NCBI RefSeq assembly: GCF_001183545.1
Contig: NZ_KQ236688.1
Location: forward strand, 1,827,149-1,891,148
Direction: 5' to 3'
DNA: 64,000 nucleotides
Source of the DNA: Cellvibrio sp. pealriver
GTDB lineage: Bacteria > Pseudomonadota > Gammaproteobacteria > Pseudomonadales > Cellvibrionaceae
This document shows positions 53,740 to 62,506 of this stretch, piece after piece; position 1 is the first letter of the stretch; each line of letters opens with the position of its first letter. The translations under genes and the position numbers were made by a program. The notes under the pieces were generated by a model. The model did not search any database. It had not been told where the DNA came from and was given only the letters and a program-made list of their open reading frames with translations.

Positions 53740-54111
53740 TCAAGCAAAACGGTTGTACGCGATGATTCCCCACACAATCGCCAACAGCATCAAACTGATA
53801 AACACCAGTGCTGAACCAATATCTTTGGCGCGCCCGGATAATTCATGGCGCTCTGATCCCGTGCGATCTACCACCGCCTCTACAGACGAGTTAGCCAACT
53901 CTGCCATTAACACCCAAACCACGCTGCTAATTAATAGTATGAGTTCAATATGGGTCTGCGCCAGCCAGAATGCAGCCGGAATCAAAATAATTGCCAGCAC
54001 CGCTTCCTGACGAAAAGCAGCTTCATATTTCCATACCGCGGCAAAGCCTTTCATCGAATAACCAAAAGCATCGATGATGCGCGCCACACCGGTTTTGCCT
54101 GGCTTACCCAT
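53740..54111 (-). CDS. dgkA: Diacylglycerol kinase
   Basis: The 123-residue integral membrane protein phosphorylates diacylglycerol, recycling it from membrane lipid turnover. It has three membrane helices and the conserved EAAFRQE near residues 30-36 and AELANSSVEAVVDR near 70-83, with the catalytic glutamates. GGGAG precedes the ATG. It is divergent from a PAP2 phosphatase and followed by a terminator. Confidence 0.95.
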   Translation of the reverse strand: MGKPGKTGVARIIDAFGYSMKGFAAVWKYEAAFRQEAVLAIILIPAAFWLAQTHIELILLISSVVWVLMAELANSSVEAVVDRTGSERHELSGRAKDIGSALVFISLMLLAIVWGIIAYNRFA

Positions 54112-54253
54112 TGGTTTATCTCCCGATAAAAATTTGTAGATAGTGAGTGGTTTTCAAGTTCACAAAATAGTCACACAAGAATGTTACTAATACATGGACG
54201 CCAGTGATCCGCTGGCACGATTTCATCTGCAACTCATTTACAGGCGGTGAATC

Positions 54254-54796
54254 ATGAATACTTTTTTACAGCGCGTCCACCATTTGGATACATTGGCATT
54301 CTTGTGGGTACATGTGACTAAAGGGTTTCAATGTCGTCGCTCTATCAGGCTGATTTCACACACAGGCGATGGCCCGGTTTATTTTATTATTGCGCTCGCA
54401 TTACTGATGTTTGAGCCCTACATGGGCGCAACATTTTTTTGGGCCGGGATTATTGCGTACACGTTTGATGTGAGCTTGTATTTACTCCTGAAGAATCTCA
54501 TCAAACGCGATCGTCCTGCAGTAAAAATTTCCAGCTATCAAGCGTGGATTACACCTTCTGACCAATTCAGTTTCCCTTCCGGGCATACCGCTGCTGCGTT
54601 TTTATTTGCTTGTCTGGTTCTGAATTTTTATCCCGTTTTTGCCATACCTTGTTTCATTTGGGCCAGCGCAATTGGTATTAGCCGTGTGCTGTTAGGCGTG
54701 CACTACCCGACTGATCTTGTTGCAGGCGCATTACTAGGTAGCGCTTGCGCTTTCTGGGGAATTTACTTGCATTCATTGATGGTAGCACTGCACTGA
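54254..54796 (+). CDS. PAP2-family membrane phosphatase
   Basis: The 180-residue membrane protein has the three PAP2 motifs: KRDRPAV near residue 83, PSGHTAAAF near 113 and SRVLLGVHYPTDLVAG near 144, so it removes phosphate from lipid phosphates or undecaprenyl pyrophosphate. Five to six helices. Divergent from dgkA and 63 bases ahead of a glycosyltransferase, a lipid-handling neighbourhood. The physiological substrate cannot be told. Confidence 0.93.
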   Translation: MNTFLQRVHHLDTLAFLWVHVTKGFQCRRSIRLISHTGDGPVYFIIALALLMFEPYMGATFFWAGIIAYTFDVSLYLLLKNLIKRDRPAVKISSYQAWITPSDQFSFPSGHTAAAFLFACLVLNFYPVFAIPCFIWASAIGISRVLLGVHYPTDLVAGALLGSACAFWGIYLHSLMVALH

Positions 54797-54859
54797 TTTT
54801 ATTTAATGCATGTTTAATCCACTTCATCAACTCCGAAAATTTTTATCAAGTGAGAACAC

Positions 54860-55924
54860 ATGAAAATATTGTATGGGGTTCAGGGGACTGGTAACGGCCA
54901 CACGACTCGCGCCCGTATTATGGCGAAAGCATTTGCAGCCGTTGGTGCCCAAGTTGACTGGGTTTTTTCAGGGCGGGAGCGCGATAAATTTTTTGATATG
55001 GAAGTCTTTGGTGATTTTCAGTCTTATCGCGGTATGACCTTTGCCACCCAAAACGGCAAAATACAATTTTTCAAAACCATGATGACATCCAATATTGCGC
55101 AGCTTTATCAGGATGTTAAAAAAGTGAATGTCGAAGGCTATGATTTCATTATCAATGATTTTGAACCTGTATCTGCCTGGGCCGCCAAACGCGCAGGCAA
55201 AAAAGTCATCGGTATCTCTCACCAAAATGCCTTTTTTTACAATATCCCCAAGGTAGGTAACAATCTCATTGTAGATTGGTTTATGCATAACTTTGCGCCC
55301 GTGACACTACCTGTGGGTTTGCACTGGCATCATTTCAACCAACCGATATTACCGCCTTTGGTAGAAGCATCTCACTACCCTAATGTGTCCACTCCCAAGC
55401 ATTATCTGGTCTACCTTCCGTTTGCCGGGCTCGATGACATAATGCCGCAATTGCGCGAATTTCCGGAATACGATTTTTTTGTTTATCAGCCTGTTGATGC
55501 CGCTTACGATGACGGACATATTCATGTACGCCCGTTTTCGCGCGAGGGTTTCCAGCTGGACTTGCACCGCTGCGAAGGTGTTATTTGCAGTGCGGGATTC
55601 GAATTACCCAGTGAAGCGATTCATCTGGGGAAAAAATTATTGGTGCAACCCGTGGCCGGACAAGTTGAACAAAAGTCCAATGCCATCGCACTTGAACAAT
55701 TAGGTTATGGCAAAGCAACAAAACGTTTTGATGTTGCAACACTGCGTGAGTGGCTACCGCAAAAACCACCAGCACAGCCGCGCAACTATCCAGATGTTGC
55801 CAAGGCATTAGTGAATTGGTTGATGCAAGGTGGCAGTGAAGATATCAGCGGATTGCAGCAACAATTATGGCAGGAAATACTCGCGCAACCGACAGCAGAT
55901 TCGCGTTTGGTTGAAAGTACTTAG
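54860..55924 (+). CDS. MJ1255-family glycosyltransferase
   Basis: The 354-residue protein matches the MJ1255/VC2487 group, GT-B-fold putative glycosyltransferases. The N terminus MKILYGVQGTGNGHTTRAR is the family's hallmark nucleotide-sugar loop, and the C-terminal GVICSAGFELPSEAIHLGK is the donor site. No signal peptide. The acceptor is unknown; the PAP2 phosphatase just upstream suggests a lipid-linked product. It ends three bases before the convergent arfB stop. Confidence 0.9.
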   Translation: MKILYGVQGTGNGHTTRARIMAKAFAAVGAQVDWVFSGRERDKFFDMEVFGDFQSYRGMTFATQNGKIQFFKTMMTSNIAQLYQDVKKVNVEGYDFIINDFEPVSAWAAKRAGKKVIGISHQNAFFYNIPKVGNNLIVDWFMHNFAPVTLPVGLHWHHFNQPILPPLVEASHYPNVSTPKHYLVYLPFAGLDDIMPQLREFPEYDFFVYQPVDAAYDDGHIHVRPFSREGFQLDLHRCEGVICSAGFELPSEAIHLGKKLLVQPVAGQVEQKSNAIALEQLGYGKATKRFDVATLREWLPQKPPAQPRNYPDVAKALVNWLMQGGSEDISGLQQQLWQEILAQPTADSRLVEST

Positions 55925-55926
55925 CG

Positions 55927-56343
55927 TTAATCGAACGAAATTTTTTGCCGATTGGATTTGATGGTGCTGCGCTGGGTTTTTGCATCCATCCGACGCTGCT
56001 TTGATGAAAATGTCGGCTTGGTCGCACGGCGCAGTTTTTCAACTTTTACTGCCTCAAGAATAATTTCCTGTAAGCGCGCCAACGCGTCTTCACGGTTTTG
56101 TTCCTGGGTCCGGAAACGCTGCGCTTTAATAACGAGCACACCATCATTGGTGATGCGCTTATCGCCTAACGCCAACAAGCGCGCTTTACAGAATTCACTG
56201 AGTGATGAGCGAGGAATATCAAACCGCAAATGTATCGCACTCGACACCTTGTTGACATTTTGCCCGCCCGCGCCTTGTGCGCGCATGGCCGTGCATTCAA
56301 TTTCGTTCAGGGGAATAACAATAGAGGCGTTCACGCGCAACAT
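55927..56343 (-). CDS. arfB: Peptidyl-tRNA hydrolase, ArfB/YaeJ-type
   Basis: The 138-residue protein has the GGQ motif in GAGGQNVNKVSSA (residue near 26) and a basic C-terminal tail (RRATKPTFSSKQRRMDAKTQR), as in ArfB, which hydrolyses peptidyl-tRNA on stalled ribosomes. The ATG at 56343 starts the family sequence; a longer frame is a shadow of rseC. It starts one base after rseC, so it is coupled to the envelope-stress operon, an unusual placement. Confidence 0.93.
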   Translation of the reverse strand: MLRVNASIVIPLNEIECTAMRAQGAGGQNVNKVSSAIHLRFDIPRSSLSEFCKARLLALGDKRITNDGVLVIKAQRFRTQEQNREDALARLQEIILEAVKVEKLRRATKPTFSSKQRRMDAKTQRSTIKSNRQKISFD

Positions 56344-56344
56344 A

Positions 56345-56818
56345 TCAATGCTGCTCAACGGCCTGATAAATATGCAGGGGCTCGCGGTCATCAACCAACA
56401 CTGGTTGGAGTTCATTATCCAGACGCGTACGCTGGGAATACCAACGCACAATAAGACCACCGATCACCAATCCAGCCAAACCACTCAGCGTGGTAATACC
56501 TTCATGGGCAAATTGGTAATGGGCAAGCGCCGTTGCAATCACCAATGTCAGTAACGGCAACATATACGCAAGCATCGCACCTTTAGCGACAACCTCTTCC
56601 GGAATACCGATCTGGATTTCATCGCCCAGCTGGTAATCTGCCGGATTGCGCCCTTCCAGTAACACCCAAAGATACGCCGTGTGGCCATCCCACTTGTTTA
56701 TCAGCGATTGGCCACAACCCTTTTCTGCCTTGCATGAACCACAAGCGGATTTTTGGATGGTTTCCACCCAAACACCGTGCGGTTCAATCGCCATAATACG
56801 GCCAGTTTCGAGGATCAT
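56345..56818 (-). CDS. rseC: RseC/MucC-type membrane protein
   Basis: The 157-residue protein has four cysteines in SACGSCKAEKGCGQS near residues 24-38 that can hold an iron-sulfur cluster, and two membrane helices near 80-120. RseC (MucC) acts in sigma-E signalling and SoxR reduction. GGGTGGGG precedes the ATG at 56818. It follows mucB by about 60 bases in the operon order rpoE-mucA-mucB-rseC. Confidence 0.92.
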   Translation of the reverse strand: MILETGRIMAIEPHGVWVETIQKSACGSCKAEKGCGQSLINKWDGHTAYLWVLLEGRNPADYQLGDEIQIGIPEEVVAKGAMLAYMLPLLTLVIATALAHYQFAHEGITTLSGLAGLVIGGLIVRWYSQRTRLDNELQPVLVDDREPLHIYQAVEQH

Positions 56819-56878
56819 ATTCCCCACCCAAAAAAGAAAGTGCCAACAACAAGAGTTAACGGACGCAAACCAAGGTGA

Positions 56879-57928
56879 TTAACGCCCCTTTATATTTTGC
56901 GCAATTTTTTGGGCGGTGACGACAGGTATTTCCCCCACCACAGTGATGCGGTAATTTTTTCCTTGGATACTCAACGAATCCATAACTGCCAAAGTTGCGC
57001 CGCGCTGCGCCACACCTTCGGGAATAGCAGCATCCGTAGGCTCAATAAATACCGAAAATGTCGTCAAACCGTCGGTATACATCAACATCTCAATTTGATT
57101 GCGCACCTTACGTTGCCCAACGAAGGCAAAACCTGATGGAACCCAATCAATGAGCCAATGCTCAGGCTGTTTTAGTTGGGCAGGATTACATTCCGATAAC
57201 TGGGAAATAGTTGAGCGCTGGGTTTGCGCAGCCGGTTGCTGCTGCAGCGAAGTGATATCGGGATTCAGTTCCAGATCGATAAATTGATAGCGCTCAAGCG
57301 CGCGAGCTGATTCATCTACCAGCCATGACTTCAGCACCAAACCTGTCTCGTTATCAATCGTTAACAACAGGCTATGACGAAAACCATCTACCGGTAATGC
57401 CAGCAACGCGGTTGCATCACGCCCGGCAACGCGTTCAGGGCCACGGATTTCAAAACGGTAAAGCTGGTCGAGGCGCGCAATGTTCGCCCCTAACTGGCTG
57501 ACCTTACCTTGCAGTAATTGATCGCCCAGCGTCTCGCAACCTATGGCTTTGCCAGAGCGTAAAAATTCGCGTTCCGTACCATTGAGCTGCTGCAAGCGTT
57601 CGTGCTCTACCCCGTTTTCAACCCAGTGGAGGATCCGATAACTCTGCAGTGCAGGATTGTCTTTGTGTTGATACGTAAATGAGCCTTTGTAGTTCAGCGT
57701 ATGGGGAACACTGGCCATTTTCTGCAAAAGCTCGGCAACCGCAGACGATTGAGAATTTTCCGATGACTGCTGTTCATGCTGTGCGGAAGAATGAGTATCG
57801 GAGGGAGTTACAACACCTGTTTGCGCCCAGGCACTGGAGGCAAAAAACACAGGAAGCAGCAGCGAAACACAGCAGGAAACACGTAAACCGGCACAAAAAG
57901 ATAAAGGGAAACGGGCGATGGTAAACAT
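56879..57928 (-). CDS. mucB: Periplasmic RseB/MucB regulator
   Basis: The 349-residue protein has a signal peptide (MFTIARFPLSFCAG, then a hydrophobic core with cleavage near AWA) and the MucB/RseB fold (LNYKGSFTYQH, HWVENGVEHERLQQLNG). It binds the anti-sigma factor and shields it from proteolysis. The ATG at 57928 fits the signal peptide; the longer frame adds an unlikely extension. It lies about 75 bases after mucA. Confidence 0.93.
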   Translation of the reverse strand: MFTIARFPLSFCAGLRVSCCVSLLLPVFFASSAWAQTGVVTPSDTHSSAQHEQQSSENSQSSAVAELLQKMASVPHTLNYKGSFTYQHKDNPALQSYRILHWVENGVEHERLQQLNGTEREFLRSGKAIGCETLGDQLLQGKVSQLGANIARLDQLYRFEIRGPERVAGRDATALLALPVDGFRHSLLLTIDNETGLVLKSWLVDESARALERYQFIDLELNPDITSLQQQPAAQTQRSTISQLSECNPAQLKQPEHWLIDWVPSGFAFVGQRKVRNQIEMLMYTDGLTTFSVFIEPTDAAIPEGVAQRGATLAVMDSLSIQGKNYRITVVGEIPVVTAQKIAQNIKGR

Positions 57929-58004
57929 TCTGGGCTCGATGGAGAGTGGATCAAGGGAGCAGCATAACCGCTCCACCTGTTAATGCAACGAACCGGGCGT
58001 AAAA

Positions 58005-58730
58005 CTATTCTTCTATGAGAATGACACGGGTATACGGCAGCATACCTTGGACGCTGTTGTGGGAAGCGTTATCGGTATGTTCCTGAATAAGCTGGTTGAC
58101 ATAGGTGCTGATGTCTTCGTTGTAAACCGGCGCAGCTTCTTGGCGAGGCACATACATTACCCGACGGTTTTCCTGCGGGCGCGACTCGTAGCCACTTTGA
58201 ACTGCAACGGTACGTGCAGATAATGCAGGTGCATTAATACCTGATGGCAAATTCACGCCTTTGGTTTCAACACTTGGGGCGGGTGTTGCTGCTGGAGTAT
58301 TGGCAGCCATTTGTGCTAATTGTTGATCGACTGATTGATACTGCTGGACACCTACAATCAGTACACCGGCAACCGAGGCAGCCACTGCAACACGACCCGC
58401 TTGTTGCCACCAGCGCAAAGGCAAGGCAACAACATTTCCGCTTTCGGTAATGTTTGGGTTTGTAGCAGGAGTTGTTTTGGCGGTAGCAGAATATGCTGGT
58501 TCTTCATCAATCGCCGCACTGATCCGCGATGCAAAATCAGCGGATGCCATCACGGGCAAATCCCCTTTCAGGCCTGCACTGGCAATCTGGAAACGCGACC
58601 AGGTGGATTTAATCTCGGGGTCGGTTTCCAATGCCTTCAACAACCGTTGAATCTCCAGTTCGGATGCCTGGTTATCCATCAGTGCTGATAAGGATTCTGC
58701 AAGCATTGGGGATTGGGTTTGCTCTGTCAT
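58005..58730 (-). CDS. mucA: Anti-sigma factor RseA/MucA
   Basis: The 241-residue protein has a cytoplasmic N-terminal domain (LSALMDNQASELEIQRLLKAL, then STWSRFQIASAGLKG) that binds RpoE, a membrane helix near residues 108-126 and a periplasmic tail. This is the standard anti-sigma layout. A GAGG about 12 bases before the ATG is the ribosome site. The 213-base gap to rpoE has a candidate RpoE-type promoter. Followed by mucB. Confidence 0.94.
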   Translation of the reverse strand: MTEQTQSPMLAESLSALMDNQASELEIQRLLKALETDPEIKSTWSRFQIASAGLKGDLPVMASADFASRISAAIDEEPAYSATAKTTPATNPNITESGNVVALPLRWWQQAGRVAVAASVAGVLIVGVQQYQSVDQQLAQMAANTPAATPAPSVETKGVNLPSGINAPALSARTVAVQSGYESRPQENRRVMYVPRQEAAPVYNEDISTYVNQLIQEHTDNASHNSVQGMLPYTRVILIEE

Positions 58731-58843
58731 TCTCGCTGATGCCTCTTAAAAGATACTAGCTAGCCTGTACAAACTATTATTAATACATTGCATTCATATT
58801 TAGCCGGGAAACTGCTCCAACAAGGTGCAGCTCAGTTGCTTTT

Positions 58844-58870
58844 TATGACTGGACGATAGCCGATTAGTTC
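58844..58870 (-). promoter_or_regulatory. Candidate RpoE-type promoter between rpoE and mucA
   Basis: GAACTA (58865-58870) and TCATA (58844-58848) on the minus strand, 16 bases apart. The core GAAC and the TC-starting -10 fit the RpoE consensus loosely. It could raise mucA independently of rpoE. Confidence 0.4.
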
Positions 58871-58943
58871 AAAGAATTACAAAAAATTGTGCAAATTTTT
58901 CAGGGGACTTGCATTACCCCTGCACCCTATGCTCGAAACATGA

Positions 58944-59534
58944 TTAAAAATCTTCGACTAAGGGTTTGATACGCTTATCAATTGCCTCTCTCGCCCGGAA
59001 AATCCGCGAACGCACAGTCCCCACCGGACATTCCATCACTTCTGCAATTTCTTCATAGCTCAAGCCATCCATTTCGCGCAGGGTGACTGCTGTACGCAAA
59101 TCATCCGGCAAATCCTGGAATGCCTGGGCGATCGTATCCTGCAGCTCATCGCAAAGAAGATTGTGCTCCGGAGTATTGAGCTCATGCATGCCATCGTTGC
59201 CATCAAAAAACTCGGCATCTTCGATTTCAACATCACTGGTTGGCGGACGACGGTTGCGCGCCACTATGTGATTCTTGGCTGTGTTGATCGCAATGCGATA
59301 AATCCAGGTATAAAACGCGCTGTCGCCACGAAAGTTGGGCAACGCGCGATACGCTTTAATAAACGCCTCCTGCGCCACATCTTGCGCCTCGGCATGATCA
59401 CGGATAAAACGACTGATTACTGCCAATACCTTGTGCTGGTATTTAATTACTAGCAAATCAAACGCGCGTTTATCGCCTTTTTGAACTCGCTCGACCAGTT
59501 GCTGATCAACATCAGGCGCCAATTGCGCTGTCAT
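58944..59534 (-). CDS. rpoE: Extracytoplasmic stress sigma factor RpoE/AlgU
   Basis: The 196-residue ECF sigma factor shows region 2 (AFDLLVIKYQHKVLAVISRFI, DVAQEAFIKAYRAL, FYTWIYRIAINTAKNH) and region 4 (LREMDGLSYEEIAEVMECPVGTVRSRIFRAREA). It responds to envelope stress with its anti-sigma factor mucA and mucB downstream. GGGGG lies before the ATG. Its leader of more than 200 bases holds repeats and a candidate self-promoter. Confidence 0.97.
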   Translation of the reverse strand: MTAQLAPDVDQQLVERVQKGDKRAFDLLVIKYQHKVLAVISRFIRDHAEAQDVAQEAFIKAYRALPNFRGDSAFYTWIYRIAINTAKNHIVARNRRPPTSDVEIEDAEFFDGNDGMHELNTPEHNLLCDELQDTIAQAFQDLPDDLRTAVTLREMDGLSYEEIAEVMECPVGTVRSRIFRAREAIDKRIKPLVEDF

Positions 59535-59676
59535 TCTTTAACCCCCAAGTGCCCAACCAAATTGGTTACAGGCCAACTATACCAGTACACCGCCACTTAT
59601 TGGCTGCTGTACTGGTTTCATCAATTTTACCCACTCGTTTATCCAGCTCGGTTACTTAACGTAATTAACTATAGTG

Positions 59677-59704
59677 TGAACCAAAAGTGCTGAACCAAAA
59701 GAGC
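59677..59704. repeat. 14-bp tandem repeat in the rpoE leader
   Basis: tgaaccaaaagtgc (59677-59690) and tgaaccaaaagagc (59691-59704) differ at one position. The function is unknown. Confidence 0.85.
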
Positions 59705-59765
59705 ATGGCTACGCGTATATGTGATTGTCAGGTTATCAGGTAAACCTATTAGCAACTGCTCGCCC

Positions 59766-59792
59766 ATAGACCAAACCTGCCATAAAAAGTTC
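59766..59792 (-). promoter_or_regulatory. Candidate self-activated RpoE promoter of rpoE
   Basis: GAACTT (59787-59792) with 16 bases to TCTAT (59766-59770) on the minus strand; consensus GAACTT, 16-17 bases, TCTGA. The full -35 matches. It gives a leader of about 226 bases. Confidence 0.6.
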
Positions 59793-59828
59793 ATCATACG
59801 ATTATACGGGGTTATTAAACCGGAGGCT

Positions 59829-59837
59829 TGGTATACT
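59829..59837 (+). promoter_or_regulatory. Extended -10 element for nadB
   Basis: TGGTATACT (59829-59837) matches the TGN extended -10 type. The -35 at 17 bases is poor. The predicted start lies about 60 bases before the nadB ATG. Confidence 0.55.
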
Positions 59838-59901
59838 GCGACCAAAGCCACATCCCTTTTTGCCTCGTTGTGGTTGAGATTCCTCTCATCGGATTCCTTG
59901 A

Positions 59902-61527
59902 ATGAAAAAACACTATCAATACGATGTTTTGGTCATCGGTTCAGGTGCCGCAGGCCTTACCTTGGCACTCAGTCTGGCACAACAGGCCAAAGTTGCCGTC
60001 TTAAGTAAAAACGAAATTAATTTGGGGTCAACCTGGTTTGCACAGGGGGGGATTGCCGCTGTACTCGATGATCAGGACTCTATCGATGCGCACGTCGCCG
60101 ACACACTGGTTGCTGGCGCAGGCTTATGTCATGAAGATGCCGTACGTTTTACCGTCGAGCGCAGCAAAGATGCGATCCAATGGCTGATTAACCAAGGCGT
60201 CAACTTCACCAAAGAACACAATAATGGTGATTACCATCTCACCAAAGAAGGCGGCCACAGCCATAGACGCATCATCCATAGCGCCGATGCAACCGGCCAA
60301 GCCGTGCATTCCACGTTGATTGAGCGCGTCCAAAATCAAGCCAATATCGATATTTTTGAGCATCATGTGGCGATCAACCTGATCTCCCAGGCCGATGCCA
60401 ACTCGCGCAAACTGCGCTGTAGCGGCGCTTATGTGCTCGACAACAAAAATGACGCGGTTCATGTGTTCCAAGCCAAAGTGGTGGTATTGGCAACAGGCGG
60501 CGCAAGCAAGGTTTACCTCTACAGCAGCAACCCCGACAGCGCTAGTGGAGATGGCATCGCTATGGCGTGGCGCGCAGGTTGCCGTGTCGCCAACATGGAG
60601 TTCAATCAATTCCACCCGACCTGTCTGTATCACCCACGCGCGAAAAACTTTCTGATTACCGAAGCCTTGCGTGGCGAAGGTGCTTACCTGCGCCTGCCCA
60701 GCGGCGAACGTTTTATGCCGCGTTTTGATGAACGCGAAGAACTGGCTCCGCGCGATATAGTTGCACGCGCGATTGACCATGAGATCAAACGCTTGGGTTG
60801 CGATTGTGTTTATCTGGATATCAGCCATAAATCCGAAGAATTTATCAGCGAGCACTTCCCCACCGTGAAAGCCCGTTGCCTTGAGTTCGGCATTGATATC
60901 ACCAAAGAGGCCATTCCTGTAGTTCCAGCCGCACACTACACCTGCGGCGGGATTGTGGTGGATAACAATGGCCAAACCGATTTACAGCATTTGTATGCGA
61001 TTGGTGAAACCTCGTTCACCGGATTGCATGGTGCCAACCGTATGGCGAGTAATTCCCTGCTGGAATGCATTGTGTACGCGCAGTCAGCAGCGCAGCACAT
61101 CCTTGCCAAGCTTGGTGATATCCAACCACCCGATTTATCGCCCCAATGGGATGCCTCACGAGTCAGGGATTCCGATGAAGATGTTGTGATCTCACACAAC
61201 TGGGATGAGTTGCGTCGCTTCATGTGGGACTACGTGGGGATTGTGCGCACCCACAAGCGGCTGGAGCGCGCGACGCATCGCATCAAACTGTTACAAAAAG
61301 AAATTGCCGAGTATTACAGCAATTACAATGTCAGCAGCGACTTGATCGAACTGCGCAACCTCGCAACGGTGGCAGAGTTGATTATCCGTTCAGCCAACGA
61401 GCGTAAAGAAAGCCGCGGTTTGCATTTCTCACTGGATTATCCCGATAAATCACCTATTGCACGCGACACTATTCTGGTGCCAACCAATTTTGCCGGGCAA
61501 GACGTGATTGTTAGTAAGGACTATTAA
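59902..61527 (+). CDS. nadB: L-aspartate oxidase
   Basis: The 541-residue flavoprotein oxidises L-aspartate to iminoaspartate, first step of NAD synthesis. Motifs: FAD-binding [10 protein letters not shown] near the N terminus, [15 protein letters not shown] near residue 45, [14 protein letters not shown] near 119-132, and the active-site arginine region [10 protein letters not shown] near 383. The ATG start follows a promoter with an extended -10. It is divergent from rpoE. Full length. Confidence 0.97.
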   Translation: MKKHYQYDVLVIGSGAAGLTLALSLAQQAKVAVLSKNEINLGSTWFAQGGIAAVLDDQDSIDAHVADTLVAGAGLCHEDAVRFTVERSKDAIQWLINQGVNFTKEHNNGDYHLTKEGGHSHRRIIHSADATGQAVHSTLIERVQNQANIDIFEHHVAINLISQADANSRKLRCSGAYVLDNKNDAVHVFQAKVVVLATGGASKVYLYSSNPDSASGDGIAMAWRAGCRVANMEFNQFHPTCLYHPRAKNFLITEALRGEGAYLRLPSGERFMPRFDEREELAPRDIVARAIDHEIKRLGCDCVYLDISHKSEEFISEHFPTVKARCLEFGIDITKEAIPVVPAAHYTCGGIVVDNNGQTDLQHLYAIGETSFTGLHGANRMASNSLLECIVYAQSAAQHILAKLGDIQPPDLSPQWDASRVRDSDEDVVISHNWDELRRFMWDYVGIVRTHKRLERATHRIKLLQKEIAEYYSNYNVSSDLIELRNLATVAELIIRSANERKESRGLHFSLDYPDKSPIARDTILVPTNFAGQDVIVSKDY

Positions 61528-61545
61528 TTAACAGGTAACAGGCGA

Positions 61546-62070
61546 TTAACCTTTCGGTATCAGGCATGCGTGCAGCCATCGGCGCAAGCAAGCATTGTCT
61601 GATGCCGTCAGCGCATCGCTAAAAATAGGCAGTGTGATTACTTTTCCGGTCTGTGGATTACGCAGCGGCAAGATGATGATCCAAGGCCAACATAAAACCG
61701 GGCCTGCTAGCTGTAGGGATGCCGGCGTATGAGCACTTGCAGAACCATACATCCAGCGCCCTCCCTCGCCATTGTCTCCTGTAAACGCTAAAAAACCTGT
61801 TGGCTCTTGCGCAAGCGAGCGGGTATAAGCGCGCCACAATCCCCACCACAGCACTACCAATAAAATTAACCACGCCGGTTGCGCAACGATAAATGGATAC
61901 AATGCCATTAGCAGCGCGAGCGCGAATGCGCTGTAGGCACAGCGATAGAAGCGCACTAAAAAGCGGGAGGAATGAAACACGACCGCCGCTAATTGCGGCA
62001 GCGGTTTGGAAGTATGAGCAGCATCAGCGGTTGAATCAGCTGTCTTTTTTCTGAAGCCCGGTATTTGCAC
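61546..62070 (-). CDS. YgfX-like membrane protein
   Basis: The protein (about 174 residues from GTG 62070) has two predicted membrane helices (about residues 55-90) and the YgfX-like order of hydrophobic helices followed by a soluble beta part (GSASAHTPASLQL). YgfX is coupled to SdhE in many gammaproteobacteria and in Escherichia coli can act as a toxin affecting MreB and FtsZ. The likely start is GTG at 62070, overlapping sdhE by 35 bases; the longer frame from 62211 is an antisense-free shadow of sdhE. Start is uncertain. Confidence 0.78.
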   Translation of the reverse strand: MQIPGFRKKTADSTADAAHTSKPLPQLAAVVFHSSRFLVRFYRCAYSAFALALLMALYPFIVAQPAWLILLVVLWWGLWRAYTRSLAQEPTGFLAFTGDNGEGGRWMYGSASAHTPASLQLAGPVLCWPWIIILPLRNPQTGKVITLPIFSDALTASDNACLRRWLHACLIPKG

Positions 62071-62290
62071 GAATAATATCCACAATCCGTTGTAGTTCAG
62101 GGTTGGCAGGATTTTCACGACGCAGGAACCAGGCAAACAAATCCTGATCCTGCTCTTCCAGCAACAACCAATAACGTTCCTTATCGCTTTGTTCCAATGT
62201 CGGGTACACATTTTCCAGAAATGGCATCAACACCAAATCCAACTCCAACATGCCGCGCCGACTACCCCAAAACAAACGATTGATATCCAC
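62036..62290 (-). CDS. sdhE: Succinate dehydrogenase flavinylation factor SdhE
   Basis: The 84-residue protein has the SdhE signature RRGMLELDLVL near residues 11-21 (RGMLE) and WFLRRENPANPELQRIV near 54-70. It promotes covalent FAD attachment to SdhA. It precedes ygfX, a conserved order, and is divergent from ygfZ, the tRNA-modification/Fe-S factor usually found nearby. Confidence 0.94.
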   Translation of the reverse strand: MDINRLFWGSRRGMLELDLVLMPFLENVYPTLEQSDKERYWLLLEEQDQDLFAWFLRRENPANPELQRIVDIIRANTGLQKKDS

Positions 62291-62506
62291 ACCAGTACCT
62301 GTATTTTGCTTTAGTAAGGGCCGGCATTATAAACGAGCAATAGGCTCACCGCGCCACTGTTGTGGTCAACATGTGTAACCAACATGCTGGACTTAAACAT
62401 GACAGCTATTAAAAACCATACTGCGTTGCGATAATCTTCTCTTCGTATTTGCTTTTATTCATTTTTATCCGTTATTCATGATTCATACTGCTGGTAATTA
62501 TTTGTT

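Larger units (their letters stand above)
59535..59901. promoter_or_regulatory. Divergent regulatory region between rpoE and nadB
   Basis: A 367-base region without a gene. It holds a perfect 9-base inverted repeat (ACCAGTACA 59581-59589, TGTACTGGT 59608-59616), a palindrome AACCAAATTGGTT (59555-59567), a 14-bp tandem repeat (59677-59704), a candidate RpoE promoter (59766-59792) and an extended -10 element for nadB. Confidence 0.65.

Noticed and set aside
55952..56554. 200-codon plus-strand ORF over arfB and rseC
   Set aside because: Antisense to two confidently identified genes; no supporting motif.
60124..60975. 283-codon minus-strand ORF inside nadB
   Set aside because: It is fully covered by nadB, which has all catalytic motifs; the opposite frame shows no domain.
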